The notes under the pieces are model-generated. The model was not told where the DNA came from. It saw nothing but the letters and a program-made list of their open reading frames with translations, and did no database searches. A DNA stretch of 64,000 nucleotides from Antrihabitans stalactiti. Lineage in GTDB: Bacteria > Actinomycetota > Actinomycetes > Mycobacteriales > Mycobacteriaceae. Location: positions 62,001 to 126,000 of the forward strand of contig NZ_VCQU01000012.1 in NCBI RefSeq assembly GCF_012932915.1. Reading direction: 5' to 3'. Positions within the stretch are counted from its first letter, which is position 1; the number at the start of each line of letters is the position of its first letter. The position numbers and the translations under genes are program-made. Positions 39,484 to 48,787 of this stretch are shown here, piece after piece.

Positions 39484-40517
39484 TGGCGAACGATTTCGAG
39501 ATCTGCGTGTTCGGCGCAGGCAATATCGGCTGCTACGTCGGCGGCCGATTGGCCGGGGCGCGCGCAAAGGTCTCGTTCGTCGGTCGCCCGCGGATCATCG
39601 ACGAGATCGCCACGAACGGTCTGCATCTGACCGATCTGCACGGAGCGAAGGTCGATGTGCTGCCCGCTCAGGTTCGGTTCGACAGCGCGCCCAATCGTGC
39701 CGACCGTGCCGACATGGTGCTCATCTGCGTCAAATCCGCGGCAGTCGAAGAAGTCGCAAAGACACTAGCGCCCCTGTTGAAGCCGGGCACAGTCGTTGTG
39801 GCTCTGCAAAACGGGATCGAAATCGCGCAACCGCTGGTGGAACGGCTACCTGATTGCATCGTGCTGCGCGGAATCGTGATGTTCAACGTCGTCGCGCGAG
39901 GCGAAGGCAGGTTTCATCAGGCCAGCGAGGGTGAGTTGATGGTCGAGGAGAATCCCGCCCTCGACCGCTTCGCGACGGTGTTCCGCAATGCCGGCCTGCC
40001 GATCCTGACGCGTGCTGACATGACGCCAGTCCTGTGGGGCAAGCTGATGTTGAACTTGAACAATCCGATCAACGCGTTGTCCGGAATTCCGTTGAAAGAG
40101 GAATTGTCGCAACGCGATTACCGGCGATGTCTGTCGCTCGCGCAGGCCGAAGCGCTGGAGCTGCTCAAGCTCGACGGCATTGCGCCGACGCCGATGACGT
40201 CGGTGCCGTACGGCGCCATGATTCGCCTGCTCAAGTTGCCCAACATGGCGTTCACGCGCCTGGCCGGCAAGGTTCTGCAAATCGATCCACTGGCACGGTC
40301 GTCGATGTGGGACGACCTCGAACTCGGGCGCAAGACCGAAATCGATTGGCTGTGTGGGGAAGTGGTACGGCTGGGGGAGAAGCTCGGTAGGCACGCGCCG
40401 GTCAATTCCCGGCTGATGGATTTGATTCATGTTGCCGAGCGAGGCGGTCGGCGCCAGTGGAGTGGCGCCGAGTTGCTGCGCACCCTGGAGGCGGCGGGCC
40501 GCGCGGATTCGGACTGA
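39483..40517 (+). CDS. Ketopantoate reductase-family (PanE/ApbA-like) oxidoreductase
   Basis: The 344-residue enzyme has an N-terminal Rossmann fold (EICVFGAGNIGCYVGGRLA), the VLICVKSAAVEEVA and VVALQNGIEIAQPL segments, and the C-terminal helical domain with the ALWGKL-like lysine region (PVLWGKLMLNLNNPINALSG) and a late SSMWDDLELGRKTEIDWL motif. These are the ketopantoate reductase signatures, so it may make pantoate for coenzyme A, or reduce a related 2-oxo acid. It is longer than E. coli PanE (about 300). ATG 39483 overlaps the pafC stop. In M. tuberculosis pafC is followed directly by tatA, so this gene is an insertion in the operon. Confidence 0.92.
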   Translation: MANDFEICVFGAGNIGCYVGGRLAGARAKVSFVGRPRIIDEIATNGLHLTDLHGAKVDVLPAQVRFDSAPNRADRADMVLICVKSAAVEEVAKTLAPLLKPGTVVVALQNGIEIAQPLVERLPDCIVLRGIVMFNVVARGEGRFHQASEGELMVEENPALDRFATVFRNAGLPILTRADMTPVLWGKLMLNLNNPINALSGIPLKEELSQRDYRRCLSLAQAEALELLKLDGIAPTPMTSVPYGAMIRLLKLPNMAFTRLAGKVLQIDPLARSSMWDDLELGRKTEIDWLCGEVVRLGEKLGRHAPVNSRLMDLIHVAERGGRRQWSGAELLRTLEAAGRADSD

Positions 40518-40601
40518 ACGAACAGCGAACTCGCAGCATCAGCGCGTTGTGGGCGCGACGCCGTCCGGTAGCATCGAATTTATCCAACTCAGGAGGAACA
40601 A

Positions 40602-40859
40602 ATGGGCGGACTAGCCGCGTGGCACTGGGTTGTCATCGCGATTCTCGTTGTAGTGCTCTTCGGTTCGAAGCGTCTGCCGGATGCGGCCCGCGGTCTCGGC
40701 CGTTCGTTGCGCATCTTCAAGAGTGAGATCAAGGAAATGCAGAGCGACGGCTCGGAAAAGCCCGCCGCCGCTCCCGCGCCTGCGCAGCAGCTTCCGCCGC
40801 CCGCGCCGCCGCAGCAATTCACCACGCCCCACGAGAACGCCGATCCGCGGTCTGCGTAG
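40602..40859 (+). CDS. tatA: Sec-independent protein translocase subunit TatA
   Basis: TatA polymerises to form the conduit of the twin-arginine export system. The 85 residues contain one transmembrane helix ([16 protein letters not shown]), the FGSKRLPD hinge, an amphipathic helix ([19 protein letters not shown]) and a proline-rich cytosolic tail. AGGAGG precedes the ATG and TAGCAT about 35 nt upstream is a possible -10, so tatA can be transcribed separately from the paf genes. Confidence 0.97.
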   Translation: MGGLAAWHWVVIAILVVVLFGSKRLPDAARGLGRSLRIFKSEIKEMQSDGSEKPAAAPAPAQQLPPPAPPQQFTTPHENADPRSA

Positions 40860-40884
40860 GTCCGACTGCTGAGCCGGAGTTCAC

Positions 40885-41802
40885 TTGCGAATCCCGTTCG
40901 ACCCCCGACGAAGTAAGCGCAGGGCCAATCCCGACGGGACGATGTCCCTTGTCGACCACTTGCACGAACTGCGCACCCGCCTGCTGATCTCGATCGCGGC
41001 GGTTCTTGTCACAACCATCCTTGGTTTCTTCTGGTACGCGCACACCATCTTCGGGCTAGAGAGCCTCGGTGATCTGTTACGCGGACCGTACTGTTCGCTG
41101 CCTGCATCCAGCAGGGCCGATCTCGGTCAGGACGGCGCATGTCGGCTGCTGGCGACAGGACCGTTCGAGCAGTTCATGCTCCGCTTCAAGGTCGGACTGA
41201 CGGCAGGCATCGTCATGGCGTGCCCGGTGTGGCTCTACCAGTTCTGGGCGTTCATCACACCTGGGTTGTACAAGAAGGAGCGCCGCCTCGCTGTCGGGTT
41301 CGTGACGAGCGGTGCCGTGCTGTTCGTCGCCGGTGCGGTGCTCGCTTACTACGTCGTCGCGACCGCACTCGGCTTCTTGCTGACGATCGGCGACAGCGTG
41401 CAGATCACGGCGCTGAGCGGCTCCCAGTACTTCGGCTTCATCATCAATCTGCTGATCATCTTCGGAGTCAGCTTCGAAATTCCACTGATCATCATGGCGC
41501 TGAACCTTGTGGGCGTGCTGCCGTACGCGAAGCTGAAAGCCTGGCGACGCGGGTTGATCTTCGCTCTCTGGGTGTTCGCGGCCATTGCCACTCCTGGTCA
41601 GGACCCGTTCTCCATGATCGCGCTCGCCGCTGCATTGACCGTGCTGCTGGAGGTCGCGATCCAAATCGCCCGCATCCACGATCGGCGCAAGGCCAAACGG
41701 CAAGCCCTCGCCGGATGGGGCGACCTCGACGACACCGAGGCATCGACAATCCCCGAGCCGGAAGCGGTCCCGCGGCCTTCGGACTACTCGGACACCCTCT
41801 GA
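40885..41802 (+). CDS. tatC: Sec-independent protein translocase subunit TatC
   Basis: TatC recognises twin-arginine signal peptides. The 305 residues have six transmembrane helices after the typical [19 protein letters not shown] start, with [29 protein letters not shown] and a final helix pair before a charged tail. The start is TTG 40885, with GGAG 8 nt upstream. The in-frame ATG at 40942 would remove the basic N-terminal tail that is found in mycobacterial TatC. A 25-nt gap separates it from tatA. No tatB is adjacent, as usual in this group. Confidence 0.95.
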   Translation: MRIPFDPRRSKRRANPDGTMSLVDHLHELRTRLLISIAAVLVTTILGFFWYAHTIFGLESLGDLLRGPYCSLPASSRADLGQDGACRLLATGPFEQFMLRFKVGLTAGIVMACPVWLYQFWAFITPGLYKKERRLAVGFVTSGAVLFVAGAVLAYYVVATALGFLLTIGDSVQITALSGSQYFGFIINLLIIFGVSFEIPLIIMALNLVGVLPYAKLKAWRRGLIFALWVFAAIATPGQDPFSMIALAAALTVLLEVAIQIARIHDRRKAKRQALAGWGDLDDTEASTIPEPEAVPRPSDYSDTL

Positions 41803-41803
41803 C

Positions 41804-44515
41804 GTGACCGAATCCTCCCGTGGTCCGCAGCTGGAGGCTTTCGCTGCGCAATTGAGCTTCCCGCTCGATCCGTTCCAAGTGCAATCGTGCGCCGCCCTGG
41901 AAGACGGACACGGGGTACTTGTCTGTGCGCCGACCGGTGCGGGCAAGACCGTAGTCGGCGAATTCGCGGTGCATCTCGCGCTCGAAACAGGCGGCAAATG
42001 CTTCTATACGACGCCGATCAAAGCTTTGAGCAACCAGAAATTCAACGACCTCACCAAGCGGTACGGTGCCGGACTCGTCGGTTTGCTCACCGGCGATCAG
42101 AGCATCAACTCGGATGCGCCGGTGGTCGTGATGACCACCGAAGTGCTGCGCAACATGATCTACGCGTCGTCGTCGGCTCTGCGGGGACTCTCGTTCGTCG
42201 TCATGGACGAGGTGCATTTCCTGGCCGACCGATTCCGCGGGGCGGTCTGGGAAGAAGTGATTCTGCACCTTCCCGAAGATGTTCGGTTGGTGAGTCTTTC
42301 GGCAACGGTCAGCAACGCCGAAGAGTTCGGTGCCTGGATGGAGACCGTTCGTGGCAACACCACGATCGTCGTCGACGAGACCCGTCCGGTCCCGCTGTGG
42401 CAGCACATCTTGGTCGGCCGCCGAATGTTCGACCTGTTCGACACCAAAGCGCAGGCCACGAGTCCCAGCGCCCGTCTGGTGATCGACCAGGAGCTGGTGC
42501 GGCATCTGAAGCAGCGTCATGCGCTGGACCGACATTCAGCTTGGGAGCAGCGCGGTCGCGGTCGCCCCGGTCAGCGCGGCAACTTCCGGCCAGCCCCACG
42601 TCCGGAAGTGATTGCGCGCCTCGATGAAGAAGGCTTGCTCCCGGCCATAACCTTCATCTTCAGCCGTGCAGGCTGCGACGCCGCCCTCGCACAATGCGTC
42701 CGGTCGAAGTTGGATCTGACCGCGCCGGAGCAACTCGACGAGATCACGTCGATCATCGAACGACACACGGGCGAACTGCCACGCGCCGACCTCGAAGTCC
42801 TCGGCTACTGGGAATGGCGCGAAGCACTCGAACGCGGCATCGCCACCCACCACGCGGGAATGTTGCCTGCGTTCCGGCACACGGTGGAGGAACTGTTCGT
42901 CAAAGGGCTCGTCCGCGCGGTGTTCGCGACCGAGACCTTGGCGCTCGGCATCAACATGCCGGCCAGGACCGTCGTGCTAGAGAAACTCGTCAAATACAAC
43001 GGCGAGACCCATGCCGACCTGACACCCGGCGAATACACCCAGCTCACCGGCCGTGCCGGACGCCGCGGCATCGACATCGAAGGCCACGCAGTCGTGCTGT
43101 GGACCCCGGAGTTGGACGCCAACGAAGTCGCCGGACTGGCCTCGACCCGGACCTACCCGCTTCGAAGTTCGTTCCGGCCCGGCTACAACATGTCGATCAA
43201 TCTCATCGACCGGATGGGTGCCGCCGAATCGCGAGCCCTGCTCGAGCGGTCTTTCGCGCAGTTCCAGGCCGATCGGTCCGTGGTGGGGCTCGTCCGTGGC
43301 ATCGAACGCAATACCGCCGCGCTCGCCGAACTGCGCGAGCAACTCGGTGGCGACGACGGCGAATACCTCGAGTACGCGGAACTGCGTGAGCGGCTGAAGA
43401 ACCGGGAACGCGCGTTGGAGCGCGAAGGCCGCGTCGACCGTCGCGGAGCAGCGACCGAATCGTTGAACGCATTGCGGCGCGGCGACGTGATCGCGATACC
43501 GGTCGGTCGACGGTCCGGGTTGGCCGTGATTCTCGAAGCGGCGACCGACCAGGCGGATCCGCGTCCGTTGGTACTGACCGAAGACAAGTGGGCCGGTCGA
43601 ATCTCGTCCGCCGACTTCAACTTTCCCGCCGAAGCGCTCGGCCGGATGCGGCTACCGAAGCACGTCGACCACCGTACGGCGCGCTCGCGCCGCGATCTTG
43701 CCTCCGCGTTGCGCAGCACAGGAATCGTCGCGCCGCACGGGCGTCGAAGCTCCAAGCGATCACCGGCCGCCGAAGACCGCGAACTCGCGACGCTGCGGCG
43801 GGCGGTCCGGGCGCATCCGTGCCACACGGCGCCGAACCGTGAGCAGTTCAGCAGAGTCGGCGAGCGCTACAGCAAGCTTGCCCGCGAAACGGAATCGATG
43901 CGCCAGAAGGTCGCTGCGACAACGAATTCGCTGGCTCGCACGTTCGATCGCATCCTCGCGCTGCTCGGCGAGCGCGGCTATATCGCCGATGGGAAGGTCA
44001 CCGAGGACGGCCGACGATTGCGCCGGATCTACTCCGAAAGCGATCTGCTGGTGTCGGAATGCCTGCGACAGGGGCAGTGGCGAGGACTGGCGCCCGCCGA
44101 ACTGGCGGCAGTCGTTTCTGCGGTCGTCTACGAGTCACGGTCGGAGACCGGCTATCCCATCGTCGGCGGTCCGACCGGACCGATTCGGCACGCGCTCGCG
44201 GAAACGATGCAGATCTGGACCGGCATCCGCGCCGACGAGGTCCGGCACAAGCTGCCGCTCACCCGCGAGCCCGACTTCGGCTTCGTGACCGCCATCTACA
44301 ATTGGGCACGCGGTGAACCGCTGGTGGACGCGCTCGTCGCGGCAGGCGATCATGGAAAGGCACTCTCGGCTGGTGATTTCGTCCGATGGTGCAGGCAGGT
44401 GATCGATCTGCTCGACCAAGTGCACGACACAGCTGACGATCCGCAGCTTCGCTCGGCAGCCGTGAAGGCAGTCAAAGCGATTCGTCGTGGTGTCGTGGCC
44501 GTGGACGCCGCGTAG
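41804..44515 (+). CDS. helY: Ski2/Mtr4-like DEAD/DEAH-box RNA helicase HelY
   Basis: The 903-residue protein is a superfamily 2 helicase of the Ski2-like group. Motif I is CAPTGAGKTVVGEFAVHLA, followed by TTPIKALSNQKFNDL (Ia) and VVMDEVHFLADRFRG (motif II, DEVH). Motif III is VSLSATVSN, and the RecA2 motifs are FATETLALGINMPARTVV and LTGRAGRRGID. The C-terminal about 350 residues form the winged-helix/ratchet and helical bundle. It begins 1 nt after the tatC stop with GTG, so it is in the same operon. It is thought to act in RNA processing or decay. Confidence 0.95.
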   Translation: MTESSRGPQLEAFAAQLSFPLDPFQVQSCAALEDGHGVLVCAPTGAGKTVVGEFAVHLALETGGKCFYTTPIKALSNQKFNDLTKRYGAGLVGLLTGDQSINSDAPVVVMTTEVLRNMIYASSSALRGLSFVVMDEVHFLADRFRGAVWEEVILHLPEDVRLVSLSATVSNAEEFGAWMETVRGNTTIVVDETRPVPLWQHILVGRRMFDLFDTKAQATSPSARLVIDQELVRHLKQRHALDRHSAWEQRGRGRPGQRGNFRPAPRPEVIARLDEEGLLPAITFIFSRAGCDAALAQCVRSKLDLTAPEQLDEITSIIERHTGELPRADLEVLGYWEWREALERGIATHHAGMLPAFRHTVEELFVKGLVRAVFATETLALGINMPARTVVLEKLVKYNGETHADLTPGEYTQLTGRAGRRGIDIEGHAVVLWTPELDANEVAGLASTRTYPLRSSFRPGYNMSINLIDRMGAAESRALLERSFAQFQADRSVVGLVRGIERNTAALAELREQLGGDDGEYLEYAELRERLKNRERALEREGRVDRRGAATESLNALRRGDVIAIPVGRRSGLAVILEAATDQADPRPLVLTEDKWAGRISSADFNFPAEALGRMRLPKHVDHRTARSRRDLASALRSTGIVAPHGRRSSKRSPAAEDRELATLRRAVRAHPCHTAPNREQFSRVGERYSKLARETESMRQKVAATTNSLARTFDRILALLGERGYIADGKVTEDGRRLRRIYSESDLLVSECLRQGQWRGLAPAELAAVVSAVVYESRSETGYPIVGGPTGPIRHALAETMQIWTGIRADEVRHKLPLTREPDFGFVTAIYNWARGEPLVDALVAAGDHGKALSAGDFVRWCRQVIDLLDQVHDTADDPQLRSAAVKAVKAIRRGVVAVDAA

Positions 44516-44614
44516 GAGCGTCGTTTGTGATTTGATTCGTTCGCGATCCGACTTCGGTGCCGGGCGGGGAGATACTTTGTTTACGACGACAGTGATGCGA
44601 GTGGAGGCTACGAG

Positions 44615-45484
44615 ATGAGCGGACCGTATGGGCCCAACGACGAGCGTTGGTCCGGCCCACAAAATCAGCAGCCCGGGGAGAACAACCCCACTGGGCAGCC
44701 TGGTGAGAACGACGCCACCCGTGTGTACAACTCGCCGTCGGCTCCGGGCCAGCAGCCTGGTCAAGGGCCAAGCCAGCAGCCGGGGCAGCAGTGGGGTAGT
44801 CAACCCGCAGCGCCGCAGGGCAACCAGTGGTCCGATGCAGGTCCGACGCAGCAATGGGGCAGCCAGCCTGGTCAGCCGGCTCAGCCTTCCGGTAACCAGT
44901 GGGGGCAGCAGCCGCCCGCGCCGCCGGCTTCCGAATGGGGCGCCACCCAGGTAGCCCCGAACGCCGGTAGCCAGTGGGGGCAGCAGCCGGGTGCACCGGC
45001 CGCGCCGACGAGCCAGTGGGGTGCCAACGCGCCGCAGTCCGGTGCGCAGCCGGCCGCCAATCAGTGGGGCGCCCAGCAGCCCAACCAGTGGGGTGCCGCG
45101 GGCGCGCAGCCGGGCCAGCAGGGTGCCAATCAATGGGGCGGGCAGCAGCCGCCGTCGTCACCGTCGGGCAAGAAGTCCAAGACTCCGCTGTTCATCGGCA
45201 TCGGCGTGCTCGCGGTCGTCATCATCGGCGCACTGGTCGCTGCGTACTTCATCTTCTTCAGCACCCCGAAGTTCGATCAGGGTGCCCTGCAGGACGGTGT
45301 CGCCAAGATCCTGAAGGACTCCTACGGCGCAGAGGACGTCAAGGACGTCAGCTGCCCGTCGGATCAGAAGGCGAAGAAGGACGAGAAGTTCGAGTGCAAG
45401 GCCAAGGTCGATGGCGAAGACAAGACCATTGCGGTCACTGTCACCAACGACGACGGTGAATACGAAGTCGCTCGCCCGAAGTAA
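44615..45484 (+). CDS. DUF4333 membrane protein with a QWG-rich low-complexity N-terminus
   Basis: The 289-residue protein has a cytosolic N-terminal half (about 1-185) of Gln, Gly, Pro, Ala and Trp with about a dozen degenerate repeats of the type (N/S/Q)QWG and QQPG. One transmembrane helix (about 190-212, TPLFIGIGVLAVVIIGALVAAYFIFF) precedes an external DUF4333 domain of about 75 residues with two cysteines (DVSCPSDQ and FECKAKV) that probably form a disulfide. It corresponds in position to Rv2091c of M. tuberculosis, downstream of helY. GGAGG precedes the ATG. The function is unknown. Confidence 0.88.
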   Translation: MSGPYGPNDERWSGPQNQQPGENNPTGQPGENDATRVYNSPSAPGQQPGQGPSQQPGQQWGSQPAAPQGNQWSDAGPTQQWGSQPGQPAQPSGNQWGQQPPAPPASEWGATQVAPNAGSQWGQQPGAPAAPTSQWGANAPQSGAQPAANQWGAQQPNQWGAAGAQPGQQGANQWGGQQPPSSPSGKKSKTPLFIGIGVLAVVIIGALVAAYFIFFSTPKFDQGALQDGVAKILKDSYGAEDVKDVSCPSDQKAKKDEKFECKAKVDGEDKTIAVTVTNDDGEYEVARPK

Positions 45485-45493
45485 CGACCAGAG

Positions 45494-46435
45494 CTAACGA
45501 GAGCCCATCGCCGCCACGAGGCGTGCGATGGAGCTCTCCGCTCCGTGTTTGGTGCCCAGCCTTGTGAGTTCGGCTGGGTCCACGGGTTCTGTGGGGAGTT
45601 CATCCGAGCCCGAGATTTTGACTTCGGCATCGCGCGCGACCTTCACCACGATCGTCGCTGCATCGAGGTAGTCGGTAGCAGCCTCGAGTTTCGCCCGGAC
45701 GCCGCGCGCGATATCGGAATCGGGATCGTCGAGCGCTGCGCGAAGTCCAGCCAGTGAGCCGAAGCGCAGCATCAGCGCGGACGCCGTCTTCTCACCGATT
45801 CCTGCAACGCCGGGTAGGCCGTCTGACGCGTCGCCGCGCAAGGTCGCGAGATCGCAATACGCCTGACCGGCATTTTCGACCGGAACCCCGTACTTCTTCG
45901 CCACCTCCACCGGACCGAACAGCTCGGCTTTGGCCAGCCCTCGACCGATGTAGAGCACCCGGACCGAGACGGGATCGTCTGCGACCAGCTGCAACAGGTC
46001 TCGGTCGCCGCTGACGACGACGACTTCGTCGGTCCGCTCGGTCGCGGCGAGAGTTCCGAGCACGTCGTCTGCCTCGAACCCGTCGGCACCCGCCCGTGCG
46101 ATACCCGCCGCCGCGAGGACGTCGAGGATCATCGGCACCTGCCGCTCGAGCAGATCGGGAACTTCCTCGGTGTTGCTTTTCGCACCACCTGGCGCGAGCC
46201 GATGCGTTTTGTAGCTCGGAACAGCGTCGACGCGAAACTGCGGACGCCAGTCGAGGTCCAGGCACGCCACCAGGCGCGTGGGCGAGGTTCGGGTGATGAG
46301 CTGAGCCACCATGTCGGTGAATCCACGCAACGCGTTCACCGGCTTTCCGTCCGGACCGACAATCGAATCCGGCACGCCGTGAAACGCGCGGAAGTACATG
46401 CTCGCGGAGTCGAGAAGCAGGAGGCGTCCAGTCAT
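45494..46435 (-). CDS. 5'-3' exonuclease (PolA N-terminal domain-like, FEN family)
   Basis: The 313-residue stand-alone flap/5' nuclease resembles the N-terminal domain of DNA polymerase I. It has [16 protein letters not shown] at the start, the metal-binding acidic residues in [13 protein letters not shown] and [13 protein letters not shown], the helical arch before them, and the helix-hairpin-helix [19 protein letters not shown] chose ATG 46435 because it begins the conserved core; the open frame extends 24 codons further without family support. It matches Rv2090 in its place next to the helY/DUF4333 genes. Confidence 0.93.
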   Translation of the reverse strand: MTGRLLLLDSASMYFRAFHGVPDSIVGPDGKPVNALRGFTDMVAQLITRTSPTRLVACLDLDWRPQFRVDAVPSYKTHRLAPGGAKSNTEEVPDLLERQVPMILDVLAAAGIARAGADGFEADDVLGTLAATERTDEVVVVSGDRDLLQLVADDPVSVRVLYIGRGLAKAELFGPVEVAKKYGVPVENAGQAYCDLATLRGDASDGLPGVAGIGEKTASALMLRFGSLAGLRAALDDPDSDIARGVRAKLEAATDYLDAATIVVKVARDAEVKISGSDELPTEPVDPAELTRLGTKHGAESSIARLVAAMGSR

Positions 46436-46452
46436 GCCCACATACTGCCAAC

Positions 46453-46458
46453 TAATCT
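46453..46458 (+). promoter_or_regulatory. -10 hexamer TAATCT of the Xaa-Pro peptidase gene
   Basis: TAATCT is 7 nt before ATG 46466 with no ribosome-binding site, fixing that start for the leaderless transcript. Confidence 0.55.
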
Positions 46459-46465
46459 GGACGCC

Positions 46466-47587
46466 ATGAGCGCCCACGCCCGTTTTCCCAGTTCGGTGTA
46501 CGGCCAACGACTCGCTCGCGCAGCCGAATTAGCTGCTGCCGCACGCATCGACGGACTGCTCATCACGCCTGGTCCGGACCTGCGCTACCTCCTCGGGTCG
46601 CGTGCAGAATCGTTCGAACGCCTCACCTGCCTGGTGATTCCGGCCGACGGCACCGGTGCGTCGGTCGTCGTGCCGAAGATGGAATTGGCGGCCCTGCGTT
46701 CGTCGTCGGTCGACGATCTCGGGCTGGACGTGCTCGAGTGGGTCGACGGCGACGACCCGTACCGACTCGCCGCATCCGTGCTGCCGCAGTCGGCGCACAC
46801 TGCCGTCACCGATGCGATGCCCGCGTTGCATCTGCTACCGCTCGCTGCGACGTTCGGGACCTTGCCGGTGCTGGCGACACCGGTCTTGCGCGAGATGCGA
46901 ATGATCAAGGACGCCAGCGAGATTCAGGCGCTGCGGGAGGCGGGGAAGGCGATCGACCGAGTTCATGCGCGGATGGGCGAGTGGCTTGTCGCCGGTCGCA
47001 CCGAAGCAGAAGTCGCAGCCGATATCGGTGCCGCCATCGTGGCGGAAGGCCACACCGAGGCGGCGTTCATCATCGTCGGGTCCGGCCGCAACGGAGCCGA
47101 TCCGCATCACGAGGTGTCCGACCGGCGCATCGAGGCAGGCGACGTCGTCGTCATCGATATCGGCGGGCCCGTCGAACCTGGCTACAACTCCGACTCCACC
47201 CGCACCTACTCCGTGGGCGAACCGGCTGCGGAGGTCGTCGAACGGATTGCGATTCTCGAACGCGCGCAGGCTGCCGGCGTCGCCGCGGTTCGGCCGGGTG
47301 TCACCGCACAAGCCGTCGATGCTGCTGCCCGCGAGGTCCTGGCCGAGGCCGGGTTCGCCAAGGAGTTCGTGCACCGAACCGGACATGGCATCGGATTGTC
47401 GGTCCACGAAGAGCCCTACATCGTGGCGGGCAATGTGATGGAACTACGCCCTGGCATGGCCTTCAGCATCGAGCCCGGTATCTACTTCCAAGGCGAATGG
47501 GGCGCCCGCATCGAAGACATCGTCGTCGTGACGGCCGACGGGTGCGAATCGCTCAACAACCAGCCGCACGGGTTGACGCGGCTCTGA
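46466..47587 (+). CDS. Xaa-Pro aminopeptidase/dipeptidase (M24 family)
   Basis: The 373-residue metallopeptidase should cleave N-terminal residues or dipeptides next to proline. An N-terminal creatinase domain (about 1-140, [20 protein letters not shown]) is followed by the M24 pita-bread domain. Metal ligands are visible in [47 protein letters not shown] and [11 protein letters not shown]. The position next to the 5'-3' exonuclease corresponds to pepE (Rv2089c) of M. tuberculosis. The start is ATG 46466; the 88-codon upstream extension of the frame overlaps the divergent gene. Confidence 0.94.
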   Translation: MSAHARFPSSVYGQRLARAAELAAAARIDGLLITPGPDLRYLLGSRAESFERLTCLVIPADGTGASVVVPKMELAALRSSSVDDLGLDVLEWVDGDDPYRLAASVLPQSAHTAVTDAMPALHLLPLAATFGTLPVLATPVLREMRMIKDASEIQALREAGKAIDRVHARMGEWLVAGRTEAEVAADIGAAIVAEGHTEAAFIIVGSGRNGADPHHEVSDRRIEAGDVVVIDIGGPVEPGYNSDSTRTYSVGEPAAEVVERIAILERAQAAGVAAVRPGVTAQAVDAAAREVLAEAGFAKEFVHRTGHGIGLSVHEEPYIVAGNVMELRPGMAFSIEPGIYFQGEWGARIEDIVVVTADGCESLNNQPHGLTRL

Positions 47588-47596
47588 CCTGCGTCG

Positions 47597-47995
47597 TTAC
47601 CGCAGACTGCTGGACCCGAGCATTCGGGATACGTCGATGAGGATCGCCACACGAGCGGGGTTGACGCGCGGCTGCCGGTACCGGACCGCATAGCGCGCGA
47701 CCGCGTCGGCGACCGACTCCGCATCGGTCAGAACCCGCGTGGGGCCTTCCAGCGTCAACCACCGTGCCCCGTCGACCTGACTGACCGCGCCGTACCCACC
47801 ACGTGCTGCGTTGAGCGCCTTCTGCGACGTCCCGCTGGTGATGATGCGCGCGATGCCCGCGTCCTGATCCCAGGTGAAGCCGACCGCGACGACGTGCGGT
47901 GTTCCGTCGGATCGCAGGGTCGTCAGCGTCGCCAGATGGCGTTCGGCAACGAATTCGAGCGCGGACGGCATCAGCTGCAAGGGGGTGCTCGGCAT
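47597..47995 (-). CDS. F420/FMN-binding split-barrel protein (PNPOx-like, biliverdin reductase family)
   Basis: The 132-residue split-barrel protein resembles Rv2074, an F420-dependent biliverdin reductase, and other pyridoxamine-oxidase-fold proteins. Typical segments are ALEFVAERHLATLTTLRSDG, PHVVAVGFTWD, RIITSGTSQKALNAARGG and WLTLEGPTRVL. The true start is ATG 47995, behind TACGGT at 6 nt; the 431-codon open frame is an artefact of reading through the divergent SDR gene. It is divergent from an SDR followed by cobL, exactly as Rv2074/Rv2073c/Rv2072c. Confidence 0.9.
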   Translation of the reverse strand: MPSTPLQLMPSALEFVAERHLATLTTLRSDGTPHVVAVGFTWDQDAGIARIITSGTSQKALNAARGGYGAVSQVDGARWLTLEGPTRVLTDAESVADAVARYAVRYRQPRVNPARVAILIDVSRMLGSSSLR

Positions 47996-48001
47996 TCCAC
48001 G

Positions 48002-48007
48002 ACCGTA
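48002..48007 (-). promoter_or_regulatory. -10 hexamer TACGGT of the F420/PNPOx-fold gene
   Basis: TACGGT on the reverse strand is 6 nt before ATG 47995. Confidence 0.5.
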
Positions 48008-48025
48008 ATCGAGGACACTGACCGA

Positions 48026-48787
48026 GTGGCTTTCGGATCGAGCAAGCTCGCGCCCGGCGCGGTGTTGTTGTTGGGTGGGCGCAGCGAGATCGGGCTCGAA
48101 GTTGCCGATCGGCTGGCGCCAGGCCGCGTGGTAATTCTCGCGGCCCGCCGTAGCGACGACCTGGCGAAGGAGACTCAGAGGCTGCTCGACCGCGGTGCAA
48201 CGGAAGTGCATTGCGTCGAGTTCGACGCCGACGAGGTCGCGGGCCACGAAGCCGTGCTGTCCGCCATCACGGCAGGCTACGGACCGATCGGCATCGCCAT
48301 CCTCGCCTTCGGCATCCTGGGCAACCAGGACAAGGCCGAGCAGGACGCTGCGCATGCTGTGGCGGTCGTGCACACCGATTTCGTCGCGCAATTGAGCGCG
48401 CTCACGACGTTGACGAACCTGCTTCGCGCGCAAGGTGACGGCCAGATCGTCGTCTTCAGCTCGATTGCGGGCGTGCGGGTTCGACGGGCCAACTACGTCT
48501 ACGGTTCGGCGAAGGCCGGCCTCGACGGCTTCGCGAATGGACTTGCTGATGCGTTGGTGGGCAGTGGAGTTCACTTGCTCCTGGTCCGGCCTGGGTTCGT
48601 GATCGGCAAGATGACCGAGGGCATGTCGCCCGCGCCGTTCCCCGTCACGCCGGACCAGGTCGGCGACGCAGTGGTGCATGGATTGCAGCGGCGGTCGAGG
48701 TCGGTCTGGGTGCCGAAGGTGCTGCAGCCGTTGTCCTATGCGATGCGGCTGACGCCGAGAGCGGTGTGGCGCCGCATGCCGCGATGA
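48026..48787 (+). CDS. Short-chain dehydrogenase/reductase (DprE2-like)
   Basis: The 253-residue SDR has a modified nucleotide motif, LLLGGRSEIGLEVADRLAPG, in place of the usual GxxxGxG, as in the DprE2/Rv2073c subgroup. The catalytic tetrad is in VVFSSIAGVRVRRANYVYGSAKAG (serine, tyrosine, lysine). DprE2 makes decaprenyl-phosphoryl-arabinose; whether this paralogue works on a sugar lipid is not known. It begins with GTG 48026 and overlaps cobL by ATGA, so it is co-transcribed with the cobalamin genes. Confidence 0.9.
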   Translation: MAFGSSKLAPGAVLLLGGRSEIGLEVADRLAPGRVVILAARRSDDLAKETQRLLDRGATEVHCVEFDADEVAGHEAVLSAITAGYGPIGIAILAFGILGNQDKAEQDAAHAVAVVHTDFVAQLSALTTLTNLLRAQGDGQIVVFSSIAGVRVRRANYVYGSAKAGLDGFANGLADALVGSGVHLLLVRPGFVIGKMTEGMSPAPFPVTPDQVGDAVVHGLQRRSRSVWVPKVLQPLSYAMRLTPRAVWRRMPR

